A stretch of DNA of 64,000 bases from Asanoa iriomotensis (GCF_016862515.1 NZ_BONC01000011.1:85781-149780), one strand, 5' to 3'. Shown: positions 25,845 through 35,883, counted from the stretch's first letter. Notes: generated by a model from the sequence alone, not told the origin. Made by a program: numbers and translations.

Positions 25845-27929
25845 TCAGCGGCGCACGAAACGCACCGCGTCGGCGATGACGAACCCGCTCGAGGTGTCGC
25901 TCAGCGAGACCGAACCGGCGATGCCCGCCGTGAAGCGGAACTCGCCGAGCGAGACCCACTCCCCGCCGCGGGGCTCTGGCACGCCCCGGACCGTCTGGTT
26001 CACCCGCACGACATCGGTGCCACCCGCGTGCACCACGGTGTACGGCGCGTCCGTCGCTCGGTTCGACGCGGCCGCGAACGAGACCAGCACCTCGTAGGCG
26101 CCGTCACCCGGCAGCGACGGTCGCCAGCGCACCACGTTGGCGCCCGTGCCGGCCGCCCGCGACAGGTAGTTCGAGCCGTAGTAGCCCGCGACCCCCGTGC
26201 CCGCCGACCAACTGCCGGCGACCGTCTCGAAGCCCTTCTCCCCGTTGTCGATCGTCACGTCCTCCCGGACGTCCGACTCCGGCCCCTCGGTCAGGGTCAG
26301 TTCGTCGAGGCTCACCGACGTGCCGCCGCCGCGCCCCGGCGAGACGAGCGTGAAGCGCACCTTGGCCCGCCCCGGCCGCAGCCGCACGGTGCCGAGGTTC
26401 AGCACGTCGTACCCCTCGGAGCTCTCCGCCGTGCCGTCGAACGTCGACCGGCGCGGCGCGACGCCGTCGACGGTCACGGTGACGACGCCGCCGTCGAGCG
26501 GGCGGTAGTAGCGCAGCGCCGCCTCCTGCTCGCCGCCGCGCCCCACGGTGATCGGGAACTCGATGTAGTCGCCGACCGCCGTCGGGGTCCAGACCGACCG
26601 GGCCCCGCCGCGCGCGGTCGGCTCCCGGACCACGGCGACCGTCCCGGCCGAGCGGTGCGCGCCCTTGACGGCCGCACCGAGGTCGTAGGCGCGCTCGCGC
26701 AGCCCCGGCCCGGCGGCCAGACTGTCCCGGCCCCGCGTCAGCCACTCGAGGTTGAACCGGCACACCGCCACCCGCCGCGGCGCGCTGGGAATGTCGCCGT
26801 CGCAGCCGTACAGCAGGACGATCGTGCCGTCGGAGAGCCGCGCCAGGTCGGAGTAGTAGGACCGGTTCGGGTTCACCACCCGGCTGTAGCGGAACGAGTA
26901 GCCCTCGTCGTAGCTCACCGACACCGTCATGTTCCACCGCATCGGCGAGTCGGGCCGGCTGAACAGGACCCGGTCCACCTCGCGGCTGTGCGGGCCGCCG
27001 GTGTAGCGGGCCAGCCCCGCGTCGACAGCGTTGAAGACCCCGGTCGAACCGTCCAGTTTGGCCGGTGACCAGGTCAGGCCGCGGTCCTGGCTGATCGACA
27101 CGATCCGCTGCCGGTTGCCGCCCGACGCCGCCCGGCCGTTGACCAGGACCGCGCCGTCGCGCCGCTGCACGACCCGGGCCTCGTTGATCGGGTAGTCCAC
27201 CGAGACCGGCACCTCGCCGGTCGCCTGCCAGGTGCGGCCGTGGTCGTCGCTGTAGAGCCCGGCCACGCCGTAGAAGCGCTGTGCCACGGTGTTGCCGACG
27301 ATCACCCGGCGGTGCAGCACGTTGAGCAGCAGCCGGCCGTCGTCGAGCTGGATGCCGTGGCCCGGGCCCGGTCCGTGCAGCGCCCACTCGTACGGGAAAT
27401 GGTCGAACAGCCCGGAGAGGCTGCGCGGCGCACTCCAGGTGGCGCCGTCGTCGCGGCTCGACACGACGTAGAGGTCGCCGCTGTCGCCCGAGCACGACGT
27501 GTTCTCCGGCAGCCGCAGCGAGAGCATGTAGAAGAGGAACACCTCACCGGTGCGACGGTCGACGAGGAACGCCGGGTTGCCCCAGGACTGGCCGTCGACG
27601 GACGGCACCACGGTCTGGGTCGCGCTCCACGTCACGCCGCCGTCGGTGCTGCGGCGCAGCAGGATGTCCCGGGGTCCGGCGTCGCAGACCTCGTAGCGGC
27701 CCTCGGTGGCGGCCAGGATCGTGTCGTTGGGCAGCACGGCCAGGCCGTGCACGTGGTAGTTCTCCAGCGGGTCGACCTCGGAGTCCCAGAGCGTCGTCTC
27801 GGTGAAGAACGGGCCGGTCGGCTGGGCGGCGGCCGCGGCCGCGGTGCCGCCGGCCAGCACCGGCAGACCGCCGGCGACGGCCGCGAGACCCATCGTGAAC
27901 TGTCGACGTCCGATCCGTGATTGCGCCAT
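25845..27929 (-). CDS. Tat-exported BNR/sialidase-like propeller protein with C-terminal golvesin-like domain
   Basis: A 694-residue secreted protein. The Tat signal is GRRQFTMGLAAVAGG (residues 7-21), ending AAAAAAQP. The six-bladed propeller (about 40-390) shows Asp-box repeats STDGGVTW, SRDDGATW, SDDHGRTW and SQDRGLTW, and GPGPGHGIQLDDGR and YYSDLARLSDGTIVLLY, as in exo-sialidases. However, the FRIP-type Arg position reads YHVHG, so the first catalytic Arg is not present and true sialidase activity is doubtful. A beta-sandwich (400-560) and a golvesin C-terminal-like domain (about 565-694: GYYGSNY ... FVIADAVRFV) follow. Last gene of the LacI operon; GGAG precedes the ATG. Confidence 0.85.
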   Translation of the reverse strand: MAQSRIGRRQFTMGLAAVAGGLPVLAGGTAAAAAAQPTGPFFTETTLWDSEVDPLENYHVHGLAVLPNDTILAATEGRYEVCDAGPRDILLRRSTDGGVTWSATQTVVPSVDGQSWGNPAFLVDRRTGEVFLFYMLSLRLPENTSCSGDSGDLYVVSSRDDGATWSAPRSLSGLFDHFPYEWALHGPGPGHGIQLDDGRLLLNVLHRRVIVGNTVAQRFYGVAGLYSDDHGRTWQATGEVPVSVDYPINEARVVQRRDGAVLVNGRAASGGNRQRIVSISQDRGLTWSPAKLDGSTGVFNAVDAGLARYTGGPHSREVDRVLFSRPDSPMRWNMTVSVSYDEGYSFRYSRVVNPNRSYYSDLARLSDGTIVLLYGCDGDIPSAPRRVAVCRFNLEWLTRGRDSLAAGPGLRERAYDLGAAVKGAHRSAGTVAVVREPTARGGARSVWTPTAVGDYIEFPITVGRGGEQEAALRYYRPLDGGVVTVTVDGVAPRRSTFDGTAESSEGYDVLNLGTVRLRPGRAKVRFTLVSPGRGGGTSVSLDELTLTEGPESDVREDVTIDNGEKGFETVAGSWSAGTGVAGYYGSNYLSRAAGTGANVVRWRPSLPGDGAYEVLVSFAAASNRATDAPYTVVHAGGTDVVRVNQTVRGVPEPRGGEWVSLGEFRFTAGIAGSVSLSDTSSGFVIADAVRFVRR

Positions 27930-27954
27930 GCTGCTCCTTACCGGTTGGGGTGGG

Positions 27955-29553
27955 TCAATAGCCGCGGACCTGTGGCCAGGCGAGCTCGAAGCCGTCGGCC
28001 ACGAGCTCCGCCTGGAACCGTTCGAGCAGGGTGGGGTCGTCGTGCACCTGAGCGGGCGCGAGGCCGTTCGCCAGGCAGTGCGCGGCGAGCGCGCCGGCGG
28101 CCTCGCCCGCGTTCCACTCGACCGGGTGCAGGCGGTAGCAGCCGTTGGTGATGTGCGTCGTGCCGATGTTCTTGCCGGCCGCGAGCAGGTTGCCGACCCG
28201 GACGGGCAGCAACGCGCCCAGCGGCAACTGGAACGGGCAGCTTGCGACATCGATGTAGGTGTCGCCGCCGGTCGACGGGTGCAGGTCGATCCGGTACATG
28301 CCGACGCCGACGGTGTCCGGGTAGGCCACGGCGCCCAGCTCGCCGCGCACCGCGTACGACAGGTCCTGCTCGACCACCGTGCGGCGCGCCCGGATGCGTC
28401 GCGACTCCCGGATGTACGGCGCCTTGGCCAGGCCGTCGGCGCTGCCCATCACGTCGGGCCGCAGCCGCAGCCCTGGCCATCCCGTGCCGCCGTCGGGCCG
28501 CGGTGCCTGCGTCTGCAGCCAGTAGAGCATGCTGAGCGAGAGCTGCCGTGCGCCGTCGAGATGCTTGTCGCGCTCGTCGTCGGAGACCCCGATCAACGGC
28601 CCCGGCAGATAGTCGATCATCGGCCAGTTGACGATCGTGACGTCGCTGTCGGCGAAGCCCGGTTCGAACATGTCCCGGGCCACGATCCGGCGGAACGCCC
28701 ACAGATCCTTGTCGCCCGGGTCGCGGCTCTGGTCGGCGACGACCGGCCCGCTCGACGCATTCGGCACGAAGCTCCGGCCGACCGGCTCGAGGGTGCGCGG
28801 GTCTGGCGCGACGAGGCTGAGGAGGCGGTCCGGCCAGAACTGCGGCTGGTAGTCGCGCCAGAACCCGTACTGGTCCGGCCGGTCGATCGTGTGGTCCTCG
28901 CCGGCGCGGTGCTCGACGGCGAAGACCCAGGAGAACGCCTGCTGGTTGCCCGGCTGCGCCTGCTCGGGCGCGCTCGGCTCGCCGGTCTCGGAGCGGGCCT
29001 CCGCGCCGGTGACGTGCTCGACGCCAGCCAGCGGCAGCAGGTCGCCCAGCTCGGTCGCGTCCAGCACGTACGGGGCGGACGCCTCGACCCGCCGGCCGTC
29101 CGGCCCCTCGAACAGCACCGAGCGGATCCGGTCGCCGGCCACGTCAGCGGCGACGGGCCGGTGACCGTACCAGACGGTCAGGCGGCCGGCGGCCTGGTAC
29201 GGGCCCACGAGCGCGGCGATCACCGACGCGGCCACCCGCGGCTCGTGGCAGAGCCGGCTGACCCGGCCCTGGCCGGGGTTGAGGTCGGGGGTCAGCCGGG
29301 CGGCCCGGGTCAGCGGGTACCAGGTGCGGTAGTGGTCGCGGATCGCCTCGCGCAGCGCCCGGTAGGACCGCGTGGCGCCGAACTGCTCGATCCACGGATG
29401 CTCGTCCGGCGGCACACCCTGGCTGGTCAGCTGGCCGCCCAGCCAGTCGGTCTCCTCGGTCAGCAGCACGCTGCGCCCGCGCCGCAACGCGGCCAACGCC
29501 GCCGCGACTCCGCCCAGCCCACCACCGACGACCAACACGTCGACACCTGTCAC
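27955..29553 (-). CDS. FAD-dependent oxidoreductase (PF12831 type)
   Basis: A 532-residue flavoprotein with the dinucleotide-binding start VDVLVVGGGLGGVAAALAAL (residues 4-23), then TEETDWLGGQLTSQGV, the family motif where a cluster or flavin contact lies, and the C-terminal NLLAAGKNIGTTHITNG, which closes the FAD site. Such proteins often sit in polysaccharide or glycoside utilisation operons and are suspected of oxidising sugar substrates; the exact reaction is not known. GTG at 29553 is 19 nt after the glycosidase stop and is preferred to the ATG at 29604, which would overlap it. No signal peptide: cytoplasmic. Confidence 0.87.
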   Translation of the reverse strand: MTGVDVLVVGGGLGGVAAALAALRRGRSVLLTEETDWLGGQLTSQGVPPDEHPWIEQFGATRSYRALREAIRDHYRTWYPLTRAARLTPDLNPGQGRVSRLCHEPRVAASVIAALVGPYQAAGRLTVWYGHRPVAADVAGDRIRSVLFEGPDGRRVEASAPYVLDATELGDLLPLAGVEHVTGAEARSETGEPSAPEQAQPGNQQAFSWVFAVEHRAGEDHTIDRPDQYGFWRDYQPQFWPDRLLSLVAPDPRTLEPVGRSFVPNASSGPVVADQSRDPGDKDLWAFRRIVARDMFEPGFADSDVTIVNWPMIDYLPGPLIGVSDDERDKHLDGARQLSLSMLYWLQTQAPRPDGGTGWPGLRLRPDVMGSADGLAKAPYIRESRRIRARRTVVEQDLSYAVRGELGAVAYPDTVGVGMYRIDLHPSTGGDTYIDVASCPFQLPLGALLPVRVGNLLAAGKNIGTTHITNGCYRLHPVEWNAGEAAGALAAHCLANGLAPAQVHDDPTLLERFQAELVADGFELAWPQVRGY

Positions 29554-29572
29554 GCCGTACCACTCTCTCGGT

Positions 29573-31660
29573 TCATAGGATCTCCACCACGACGTCCGCG
29601 GCATCGGGCACCGCGATCCGCACGACGCCGGCCTCGACCGGGCGCGTTCCGGCCTCGTCGCCGATCCGCACGGCCACCTCGGACCGGCCGTCGGCCGCGG
29701 GCGGGACGGCGACCGCGATGTCGCCGGCGCCGCCGGAGACCCGCAGCCGGACCACGGTCTCGTCGCGTTCGTAACCGGTGACCAGCACCTCTGCCGGCAG
29801 GTCGAGCAGCGGGCGCCCGTCCAGCGCGACGACCAGCCGGTCGGCGGCCCGCACCGACAGGTGTCCCTCGGTCAGCGCCAGCCCTTCGACGGACGCGGTG
29901 CGACCGGGATGCGCGAACCGCCAGCCGTCGGGACGCGGGTCCGCGAGCTCCTGGATGGCCAGGTAGCCGAGCAGGCCGCCCCAGCCCATCAGCCCGTCCG
30001 AGCGGGCCGCCAGCGGCCGCACGTCCTCCCCCGGCACGACCGGGTAGTTCTCCCGGACGTGGCTGTGCGCGGTCCACTCCCCTAGGAACAGCCGCAGCAG
30101 CGCGTCGACGATCGGGCCGCTGTGCGCGTCGAGGCCGTACCGGCGGACGCCCTCGACGGCGAGGAACGCCATGGGCGCCCAGACCCGGCCGCGCCAGTAG
30201 CGGGTGCTGAAGCCGGGGTCGTCGCGGGCGGTGCTGGGTAGCGGCGGGTAGCCGCCGAGCGCTTCGGGCGCGAGCAGCGCGTCGGCCACGGCCCGGGCGC
30301 GCTCGGGCGACGGCACGCCGGCGAGCAGCGGGTAGAGCAGCGTCGGCGAGCTGTGCGCGGAGAACTGCCCGCCGGCCCAGCGGTTGCAGTAGCGGTCGCC
30401 GTCCCACAGGAGCGCGTCGATCCGGGCTCCGGCGGCCGTCGCGTACTCCACATAGGATTCGGCGGGTTCGTCCAGCAGCGCGGCCATCACCGCCAGGGCC
30501 TCCGCGTCGACGACCTGCAGCGCGTTGAGGCCGACGTCGGCCAGGTTCATCGTGTGCGTGGCCGGGTCGAGCGCCACGTCGTCGTACATCGGTGAGTCGT
30601 CGAGGCCGGACTCGCGCCGCGCGCGGTCGACGGTCGCCGACTCGGCGTCACCCGGCATCGGGTCGGAGCCCCAGGCCAGCAGGTCGTGCGGGCCGACCCG
30701 GGCGGCCAGCCACCACGCGTGCCACGCGCGCAGCGTCGGGAAGGCGCGGCGCAGCAGGGAATCCCGCCGGGTCCGCGCCGACAGGCCGCTTCCCAGGTAC
30801 GCCTTGAGCACCGTGTACGCGCCGACCGGCGGCTGGGAGCGGTCGTCGGTGCGGCCCTTGTCGTCGCTGACCCGGTTGGGCAGCATCCCGCGGGCGTCCG
30901 CCTGGTCGAGGATCTGGGCGAAGATGCCTTCCGCGTACGCCGGGTCGACCCAGCCGGCGACCAGCCCGGTGAAGAAGGTGTCCCAGGTGTGCAGCGCCCA
31001 CCGGCCGTAGAAGCCCTCGCGCTCCGCGCAGACGAAGTCGCGCGAGGTCGGCGTGAGCACCCGGCCCAGATCGGGCGCGTAGATCGTGTTCCAGGTCAGG
31101 GCCCGGCTCATCGCGTCACCGCTGTCGCCGAGCCACCCACCGGTGCGCAGCCGTGGGCCGGGCTCGAGGCGGGCGTCGACCCGAGGCGCCCCCGCCGGCC
31201 GGACCCGCACCGTCGTGTCCGGGGCGAGGACCAGCATGGCGCCGTCCTGCTCCAGCGGCGACGGCTCGCATTCCAGCAGCCACGTCTCCGAGCCGTGCGT
31301 GACCACACCGTCCGGCGCGACGTCGACCGGGAGTCCCCCGAAGCCGGTCGCCTCGTCGACGAGCAGCACGGGCGCGGCGCGGCCGGCCGTTTCAGCCCGC
31401 ACGACGAGGTCGTCGGGACCGCCGCTCGCCGTCAGCTTCAGCCCGGTGTCGAAGGCGGCCACCTCGACCGAGGCGAACCGCCCGTCCACCGTGTGGTGGC
31501 CGAGCCGTACCAGACCGTGGCGCCAGGTGAACCCGTCGAACAGCGTGCCGTCGTTGTCGCGCAAGGCGAACCGCAAGCGCAGCCCACCGGGCAGGTGGTT
31601 CCATCCGGTGTGGAACTGGACGTCCCACGTGTTCCAGCCGCGCGGCGCGGGCGTGCTCAT
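29573..31660 (-). CDS. GH63-like glycoside hydrolase, (alpha/alpha)6 barrel
   Basis: A 695-residue cytoplasmic glycosidase. It has an N-terminal beta-sandwich (residues 1-190, starting GWNTWDVQFHTGWNHLP) and a helical barrel with WALHTWDTFFTGLVAGW (about 215), MLPNRVSDD, DDRSQPPVGAY, ESGLDDSPMYDD (candidate acid Asp near 350) and SHVRENYP (candidate base Glu near 555). The DRSQPP and ENY motifs place it with the GH63/GH37-like inverting glucosidases such as YgjK. The C-terminal 90 residues are a beta-domain. It overlaps the upstream ATPase gene by 4 nt (ATGA). It likely cleaves the glycoside imported by the adjacent transporter. Confidence 0.85.
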   Translation of the reverse strand: MSTPAPRGWNTWDVQFHTGWNHLPGGLRLRFALRDNDGTLFDGFTWRHGLVRLGHHTVDGRFASVEVAAFDTGLKLTASGGPDDLVVRAETAGRAAPVLLVDEATGFGGLPVDVAPDGVVTHGSETWLLECEPSPLEQDGAMLVLAPDTTVRVRPAGAPRVDARLEPGPRLRTGGWLGDSGDAMSRALTWNTIYAPDLGRVLTPTSRDFVCAEREGFYGRWALHTWDTFFTGLVAGWVDPAYAEGIFAQILDQADARGMLPNRVSDDKGRTDDRSQPPVGAYTVLKAYLGSGLSARTRRDSLLRRAFPTLRAWHAWWLAARVGPHDLLAWGSDPMPGDAESATVDRARRESGLDDSPMYDDVALDPATHTMNLADVGLNALQVVDAEALAVMAALLDEPAESYVEYATAAGARIDALLWDGDRYCNRWAGGQFSAHSSPTLLYPLLAGVPSPERARAVADALLAPEALGGYPPLPSTARDDPGFSTRYWRGRVWAPMAFLAVEGVRRYGLDAHSGPIVDALLRLFLGEWTAHSHVRENYPVVPGEDVRPLAARSDGLMGWGGLLGYLAIQELADPRPDGWRFAHPGRTASVEGLALTEGHLSVRAADRLVVALDGRPLLDLPAEVLVTGYERDETVVRLRVSGGAGDIAVAVPPAADGRSEVAVRIGDEAGTRPVEAGVVRIAVPDAADVVVEIL

Positions 31661-32466
31661 CGTTCCACCTCGGCAGGGTCGGCGACCTCGATGTCCAGCG
31701 CCGCGTCGAGCAGTTCACGGGTGTACGCGTGCCCCGGCGCGTCGAAGATCCGGTCCACACCGGCGGTCTCGACGATCTCGCCGCGGCGCATCACCGCGAC
31801 CCGGTCGGCGATCTGCCGGACCACGCCGAGGTCGTGCGTGATGAACAGGATCGACAGTTCGTGGCGCTCCCGCAGGTCCGCCAGCAGCCGCAGCACCTGC
31901 GCCTGCACCGAGACGTCCAATGCGGACACCGCCTCGTCGCAGACGAGCAGCCGGGGCCGCAGCGCCAGCGCCCGCGCGAGGCTGACTCGCTGGCACTGGC
32001 CGCCGGACAGCTCGTCGGGCCGGCGGTCGAGCACGGTGGCGTCGAGGCCGACCTGGTCGAGCAGGGAAAGCACGGCCGCCGTGCGGTCGCCGGACGGCGC
32101 CACCGCGGTGTGGACGGTCCAGCCTTCGGCGACGATCCGGCGCACCGTCATCCGCGGGTTCAGTGACGTGCGCGGGTCCTGGAAGACCATCTGGATCGAC
32201 CGGCGCAGCGTCGGCGGCCGCTGCGCCTCCAGCGGGACCCCGTCGAACGTGATGGCGCCGGCGGTCGGCCGGGCCAGCCCGACCACGCAGCGGGCCACGG
32301 TGGTCTTGCCGGAACCGGACTCGCCGACCAGGGCCACGGTCTCGCGCTGCCCGACCGCGAGGTCGACCCCGGCGACCGCCTCGACCCGGCCGCCGCGTGG
32401 CCGCCACGGCCGGCGCGGCTTGCCGTACGTCACCCGCAGATCGCTGACCTGCAGCAGCCCGCTCAT
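31657..32466 (-). CDS. Oligopeptide/glycoside-type ABC importer ATPase (DppF-like)
   Basis: A 269-residue ATPase. Walker A GESGSGKTT (residues about 46-54), Q-loop MVFQDPRTSLNPRM (about 92-105), signature LSGGQCQRVSLA (about 150-161) and Walker B LLVCDEAVSALDVS (about 169-182). The FQDPxxSLNPR Q-loop is diagnostic of the peptide/nickel/oligosaccharide importer family. It lacks the C-terminal oligopeptide Cys motif present in its partner. It overlaps genes on both sides by 4 nt. It pairs with the ATPase encoded just upstream. Confidence 0.92.
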   Translation of the reverse strand: MSGLLQVSDLRVTYGKPRRPWRPRGGRVEAVAGVDLAVGQRETVALVGESGSGKTTVARCVVGLARPTAGAITFDGVPLEAQRPPTLRRSIQMVFQDPRTSLNPRMTVRRIVAEGWTVHTAVAPSGDRTAAVLSLLDQVGLDATVLDRRPDELSGGQCQRVSLARALALRPRLLVCDEAVSALDVSVQAQVLRLLADLRERHELSILFITHDLGVVRQIADRVAVMRRGEIVETAGVDRIFDAPGHAYTRELLDAALDIEVADPAEVER

Positions 32467-33446
32467 GCCAACTCCTCGGCGAAGTGGCAGGCGGTCCACC
32501 GGTCGGGCGCGACCTCCCGCAGGGCCGGCACCTCGGTGGCGCAGCGGGGCCGGGCCAGCGCACAACGCGGGTGGAACGGACAGCCCGACGGCCGGGCCAG
32601 CGGGCTCGCGGGCGCGCCGGGCAGCGGTGCGACCAGGTCCGACTTGGTGCGGACAGCGGGCACGCTGGCCGCCAGCGCCTTCGTGTACGGGTGCCGCGGC
32701 GCTCGCAGCACCTGCCGGGTCGGGCCGCGCTCGCAGACCCGGCCGGCGTAGAGCACCACGAGGTCGTGTGCGACGTGCGACATGACCCGCAGGTCGTGGC
32801 TCACCATCAGCATCGACATGTGCCGCTCCTCCTGCAGCGAGCGCAGCAGCCGCAGGATCCGCGCCTGGACGGTGACATCGAGTGCCGTGGTCGGCTCGTC
32901 GGCCAGCACCAGCGCCGGGTCGCCGGCCACGGCCAGCGCGATCATCGCCCGCTGCCGCATGCCGCCGGAGAACTGGTGCGGATAGTCGTGCGCCCGCACG
33001 GCCGGGTCGGGGATGCCGACCTGGGTCATCAGGTCGACCGCCGCCCGCGCCGCGGCGGCCCGGCCGCTGCCGTTGCGGCGCAGGATCTCGCCCACCTGGC
33101 GGCCGATCCGCTGGCTCGGGTTCAGCGCGGACAGCGGGTCCTGGAAGATCATCGAGATCTCCCGCCCGCGGACCTGCCGGCGCCGCCTGGCGTCGGCGCC
33201 GAGCAGGTTCTCCTCGCGCAGCAGGATCCGGCCGGTGGTGCTGGCGTCCTCGGGAAGCAGCCCGATGATCGCCATGGCCAGCATGCTCTTGCCGCTGCCG
33301 GACTCGCCGATGACGCCGGTGGTGCGGCCCGCGCGCACGGCGAGGCTCACGTCGTCGAGCACGGGAGTCGTGCCCGCCGGCCCGGCCAGCCGCACGCTCA
33401 GGTGCTCCACCCGCAGCAGCGGCGGGTCCGTCAGCGGCGCTGTCAC
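32463..33446 (-). CDS. Oligopeptide/glycoside-type ABC importer ATPase (DppD-like)
   Basis: A 327-residue ATPase with Walker [11 protein letters not shown]-loop [14 protein letters not shown], signature [12 protein letters not shown] and Walker [15 protein letters not shown]. The C-terminus carries the oligopeptide-importer motif [15 protein letters not shown] (about 287-301), whose Cys residues bind a 4Fe-4S cluster in studied members. GTG at 33446 overlaps the stop of the binding-protein gene (GTGA). Together with the DppF-like ATPase it powers the two permeases. Confidence 0.92.
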   Translation of the reverse strand: MTAPLTDPPLLRVEHLSVRLAGPAGTTPVLDDVSLAVRAGRTTGVIGESGSGKSMLAMAIIGLLPEDASTTGRILLREENLLGADARRRRQVRGREISMIFQDPLSALNPSQRIGRQVGEILRRNGSGRAAAARAAVDLMTQVGIPDPAVRAHDYPHQFSGGMRQRAMIALAVAGDPALVLADEPTTALDVTVQARILRLLRSLQEERHMSMLMVSHDLRVMSHVAHDLVVLYAGRVCERGPTRQVLRAPRHPYTKALAASVPAVRTKSDLVAPLPGAPASPLARPSGCPFHPRCALARPRCATEVPALREVAPDRWTACHFAEELA

Positions 33447-34948
33447 GACAGGGTCACCGTCGAGAAGTCCGGCAGGTAGCTCGGGTTGGGCTCGAGGCCG
33501 TGCACCTCGGAGCGCCAGGCGTAGGCGATCTTCAGCGACATCGGGTACATGCCGACCGCGTCGGACCAGATGATCTGGCTCGCCTGCGCGTACAACTCCT
33601 TGCGCTTGTTGGCGTCGCTGATCGAGCCGGCCTCGTTGAGGACCGTGTCGAGCTGCGGGTTGCAGTAGCCGTTGCGCTTGGCCGCGCAGGTGTAGAGCCG
33701 CCCGAGGTTCGTGGCCGCGTCGAACGTCGGCGTCGAAAGCGACTGGAAGTTGATGTCCCAGCGCATCGCCAGCAGGTCCTCCAGGAAGACCGCCGACTCC
33801 TTCTCGGCCGCCTCGGCCTTCACGCCGATCTTGTTGAGGTCGGCGACGACGGCCTGGATGAACTGGCGGTAGTCGGCGCCGCTGAACTGGAGGCGCAGCT
33901 TCGTCGAGAAGTCGAAGCCCGCCGCCTGCAGCGCCGCCTTGGCCGCCGCGGCGTCGTACTTCGGTGGTTCGAGCGCGCTGTAGCCCAGCACGGCCGGCGC
34001 GAGCACCGACTTCGACACCTCGCCGGTCTGCGGGTACAACGAGGTGACGATCGTGTCGAAGTCGACCGCCTGCCACAGCGCCCGCCGCACCTCGGGTTTG
34101 GCCAGCGCGGGCACGCCCGAGTTGAACCACATCGTGTAGACCGAGGTGGCCGGGACACTTTGGACGGTCAGCCCGTCGTCGCCCTGGAGCTGCGCGACCT
34201 GGTCGTCCGGGATGCCCCAGGTGGCCTGGATCTCGCCGGTCTTCAGCGCGGTCATCCGGGCCGAGACCTCGGGGATCACCCGCATGACCAGCTTGTCGAG
34301 CTTGGGCGCACCACCGTAGTAGTCGGGGTTCGGCAGCAGTTCGAGGGTCTGGCCCGGCGTGAACGAATCGACCCGGAACGGCCCCGAGCCGACCGGCTTC
34401 GTGAACGACTGCTCCGTGACGTCGCTCGGCGTGATGAAGAGCAGCGTGAGCTTGCCGAGCAGCGCGGGGTCGGGCTTCGCCGTGCTCAGCACGACCTTCC
34501 CCGGACCGTCGGCCTTGGCGTCGATGCCCGTGAAGTTCGCCGCGTTCGGGCCCTTCAGGTCGACGACCCGCTTGATCGACGCGACCACGTCGGCCGAGTC
34601 GGCCGCCGAGCCGTCGGAGAACGTCACGCCGTCGCGCAACGTGAACGTCCAGGTGGTTGCCTGCGGGTCGACGTCCCACTTGGTCGCGAAGTCGCCGATC
34701 ATCTCGCCGTCGGGCTTGGCCCGGACCAGCCGGCTGAAGATGGCCTGGCCGGCGATCTGGGTGCCGGTGGCGGCTCCCGCCGCGCCGTGCGGGTCGAGGC
34801 TCTGCGTCGGGTACGGGCTGGCGACGGTCAACGTGCCGCCGGCCTTGCCGCCCTCGGCGGCGTCACCGCCGCTGGTGGTCGAGCACGCGGCGGTGGCGGC
34901 CACGACGGCGAGGGCAAGGGTCATTCTTGCTACAGGGATGGCGCGCAT
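33443..34948 (-). CDS. Family 5 extracellular solute-binding lipoprotein
   Basis: A 501-residue lipoprotein of the SBP_bac_5 family, the substrate receptor of the importer. The signal peptide ends TAAC, with Cys22 lipidated, followed by a short Ser/Gly linker. Domain landmarks are LDPHGAAGAATG (about 51), WTFTLRDGVTFSDGS (about 99-113), GSGPFRVDSFTPGQTLEL (about 187) and NPDYYGGAPKLDKL. The family binds peptides but also oligosaccharides, opines and sialic acid, so the glycosidase context is what suggests a sugar ligand. The ATG overlaps the stop of the upstream permease gene by one base (TGATG); GGGAG lies upstream. Confidence 0.92.
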   Translation of the reverse strand: MRAIPVARMTLALAVVAATAACSTTSGGDAAEGGKAGGTLTVASPYPTQSLDPHGAAGAATGTQIAGQAIFSRLVRAKPDGEMIGDFATKWDVDPQATTWTFTLRDGVTFSDGSAADSADVVASIKRVVDLKGPNAANFTGIDAKADGPGKVVLSTAKPDPALLGKLTLLFITPSDVTEQSFTKPVGSGPFRVDSFTPGQTLELLPNPDYYGGAPKLDKLVMRVIPEVSARMTALKTGEIQATWGIPDDQVAQLQGDDGLTVQSVPATSVYTMWFNSGVPALAKPEVRRALWQAVDFDTIVTSLYPQTGEVSKSVLAPAVLGYSALEPPKYDAAAAKAALQAAGFDFSTKLRLQFSGADYRQFIQAVVADLNKIGVKAEAAEKESAVFLEDLLAMRWDINFQSLSTPTFDAATNLGRLYTCAAKRNGYCNPQLDTVLNEAGSISDANKRKELYAQASQIIWSDAVGMYPMSLKIAYAWRSEVHGLEPNPSYLPDFSTVTLS

Positions 34949-35883
34949 CAGGGGCTCCCTTCGACGCCGCGGCCGGTGCTGCCACGGCGAGATGTGCTCC
35001 GGGCGCCGCGGCGCCCGGTGCGGTGGAAATAGGAGTTGAACTGGTCGCCCAGCAGGCCGACGTGCACCACGAGCAGGGCGAGGACGAGTCCGGGGAACGC
35101 GGAGATCCACCAGGCGGTGGACAGGTACTCCTTGCCGGTCGCGATCGTCTGTCCCCATGAGACGGACGTCGGCGGCAGGCCGATGCCGAGGAAGCTGAGG
35201 CCCGCCTCGGCCAGCACCACGAGCCCGAAGTCGGTGGCCGCCAGCGCCACCACCGGGCCGAGGACGAACGGCAGGACGTGCCGGGTGACGATCGTGCGCC
35301 GGGGCACGCCCATCACGCGGGCCGCGGCCACCCATTCGCGGTCGCGTACGGTCAACGCCATCGCCCGGGTCATGCGGGCGAACGGGATCCACCCTGTGAG
35401 CGCCAGCGCGATCACCACGACCGTGATGCTGCGGTCGAACAGGCCGGCGACGATGATCGCCAGCACGATGCCGGGGAACGCGAGCAGGATGTCGACCGAC
35501 CGGCTCAGCGTGGCGTCGACGGCCCGCCCGAAATAGCCCGCGACGACGCCGACCGTCACCCCGACCAGGGCCGACAGGGCCACGGTCAGCGCGCCGATCG
35601 TGACCGACGTGCGGGCGCCGTAGACGACCTGGCCGAAGATGTCACGACCGAGCGGGTCGGTGCCGAGCAGGGCCACGCCGCCGTCGTGGGTGGTGGCGCC
35701 GGGTGGCAGCAGCCGGTCGGTGAGCCCGGTCGCGACCGGGTCGTAGTCGACCAGCAGCGGACCGACGAGCGCCACCAGGACGTAGAGGCCGACGACGGCG
35801 GCGGGCCACCAGCGCAGGAACCCCCACCAGCGGCGGCGGACGACCGGCGGCGTCTCGGCCAGGTCCGTGATCGCCCCGGTCAT
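34948..35883 (-). CDS. ABC importer permease (DppC-like)
   Basis: A 311-residue inner-membrane permease. It has the N-terminal LLGTDPLGRDIFGQVVYGARTS motif region (split: LLGTDPLGRDIF then GARTS) typical of DppC, about six helices, and the ATPase-coupling EAA loop EWVAAARVMGVPRRTIVTRH (about 182-201). The last 25 residues are basic. It overlaps the DppB-like gene by 4 nt and ends at the ATG of the binding protein. Confidence 0.92.
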   Translation of the reverse strand: MTGAITDLAETPPVVRRRWWGFLRWWPAAVVGLYVLVALVGPLLVDYDPVATGLTDRLLPPGATTHDGGVALLGTDPLGRDIFGQVVYGARTSVTIGALTVALSALVGVTVGVVAGYFGRAVDATLSRSVDILLAFPGIVLAIIVAGLFDRSITVVVIALALTGWIPFARMTRAMALTVRDREWVAAARVMGVPRRTIVTRHVLPFVLGPVVALAATDFGLVVLAEAGLSFLGIGLPPTSVSWGQTIATGKEYLSTAWWISAFPGLVLALLVVHVGLLGDQFNSYFHRTGRRGARSTSRRGSTGRGVEGSP

